NCBI GenBank assembly: GCA_003695005.1
Contig: RFJE01000230.1
Location: 1-5,827 of the forward strand
DNA length: 5,827 bases
Direction of reading: 5' to 3'
Source of the DNA: Candidatus Hydrogenedentota bacterium
GTDB lineage: Bacteria; Spirochaetota; Leptospiria; Turneriellales; J094
Part shown: positions 5,450-5,827 of the stretch, one piece after another
Position numbering within the stretch: the stretch's first letter is position 1
Layout: each line of letters begins with the position of its first letter
Notes under the pieces: model-generated
What the model was told of the DNA's origin: nothing
Seen by the model: the letters and a program-made list of their open reading frames with translations, nothing else
Databases searched by the model: none
Position numbers and translations under genes: made by a program

Positions 5450-5827
5450 ATGAGTAAAAAGAGAAGAGTGAATCCACTATCCCTGTCTCCGCGCCAAAGC
5501 GGGAAAGCAATCCTGAATCTTGTTAATCGTGCTCAAGACGAACAATATGATACTAGCATTACCTTACCGAAATGGCAGACTTACCGGATAAAAGCTGCAA
5601 AAGAAAAATTAAAGCAACATGAGCTAAAAATGAGTACAACAGAAATCATTTCCGCCTGTATTCGGATTTTAGCAAAAAAAGTAAGACGGCATAAGGTTTG
5701 CAATACTACCCGCGTAAGAAGGAAAAATCCAACAGTCGGCAAGTATAAGAAAGTATCGGTTGAATGGGATCCGGAAGTGTATAACATACTCATAATGCTT
5801 GCTGACCATGCAAGAGTGTGTCATTCA
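5450..5827 (+). CDS. Small basic protein with two ribbon-helix-helix-like segments, possibly DUF1564-like; 3' end outside window
   Basis: An open frame of 126 codons starts at an ATG preceded by a strong GGGAGG and is still open at the window edge, so the product is truncated here. The N-terminus is strongly basic (MSKKRR). Residues 35-83 read as a short strand (TSITLP), a helix (WQTYRIKAAKEKLKQH), a turn and a second helix (STTEIISACIRILAKKVRR), which is the strand-helix-helix order of ribbon-helix-helix DNA-binding proteins. After a basic linker (RVRRKNPTVGKYK) a second similar unit begins: KKVSVEWDPEVYNILIMLADHARV. This two-unit layout recalls, from memory, the DUF1564 proteins of Leptospira, whose second unit ends in a conserved 'GVSRC.LFN.LL' helix; the equivalent here would lie beyond the edge. 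An alternative is an unrelated RHH antitoxin or a plasmid/phage regulator. The gene is divergent from the propeller operon across 207 bp, so it could regulate either or both, but nothing here proves it. Confidence 0.75.
   Translation, partial: MSKKRRVNPLSLSPRQSGKAILNLVNRAQDEQYDTSITLPKWQTYRIKAAKEKLKQHELKMSTTEIISACIRILAKKVRRHKVCNTTRVRRKNPTVGKYKKVSVEWDPEVYNILIMLADHARVCHS

Noticed and set aside
5581..5793. Minus-strand open frame of 70 codons opposite the small basic protein
   Set aside because: The plus-strand frame has a strong Shine-Dalgarno and a coherent strand/helix pattern; the antisense frame has neither.
5450..5827. Antitoxin of a toxin-antitoxin pair
   Set aside because: The RHH-like start would allow it, but no toxin gene is visible in the window and the chain continues into a second similar unit, unlike typical short RHH antitoxins.

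Overview
The window looks like AT-rich bacterial chromosome: sampled stretches of coding sequence are roughly 35-40% G+C, with many lysine AAA codons and long A/T homopolymers. It holds two long genes on the minus strand, a compact divergent intergenic region, and the 5' part of a plus-strand gene that runs off the right edge. The organism cannot be fixed from sequence alone. The secreted propeller/Ig-like/LysM-like architecture fits a diderm bacterium. The small plus-strand protein resembles, from memory only, a Leptospira-type family (DUF1564-like), so a spirochaete is my leading but weak guess.

Minus-strand operon (5242 down to 6). The first gene (2078-5242, 1054 aa) encodes a secreted protein. 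In order it has a signal peptide, a seven-repeat 'Reg_prop' type beta-propeller, about six Ig-like beta-sandwich modules, a short coiled coil, a degenerate LysM-like segment and a basic C-terminal tail. The second gene (6-2081, 691 aa) overlaps it by 4 nt (ATGA). It encodes a membrane protein with two transmembrane segments flanking a Cache-like extracytoplasmic domain, then an acidic/proline-rich linker, a GAF-like domain and a C-terminal domain that could be a degenerate GGDEF-type fold. Neither protein shows histidine kinase, response regulator, GGDEF or DNA-binding signatures. The pair therefore looks like an envelope sensor and a membrane transducer whose output partner is not visible. 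A further gene may start immediately after the second stop codon, at the very left edge.

Intergenic region (5243-5449, 207 bp). It contains a G+C-rich island (about 55% over 5291-5384) with a perfect 12-bp inverted repeat and a 10-bp direct repeat. On each side is a promoter-like array of the same three words (T[T/A]GACA, ACTTTA, ATATCCG), one pointing at each divergent gene. A 40-codon ORF in the region ends in a 4-nt overlap with the start of the plus-strand gene.

Plus-strand gene (5450 to beyond 5827). It has a strong Shine-Dalgarno sequence and encodes a basic protein with two ribbon-helix-helix-like segments, possibly a DNA-binding regulator. Its divergent placement makes control of the intergenic region or of the operon a testable idea, not a demonstrated one. 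No RNA genes, CRISPR arrays, insertion sequences or transposase genes were seen.
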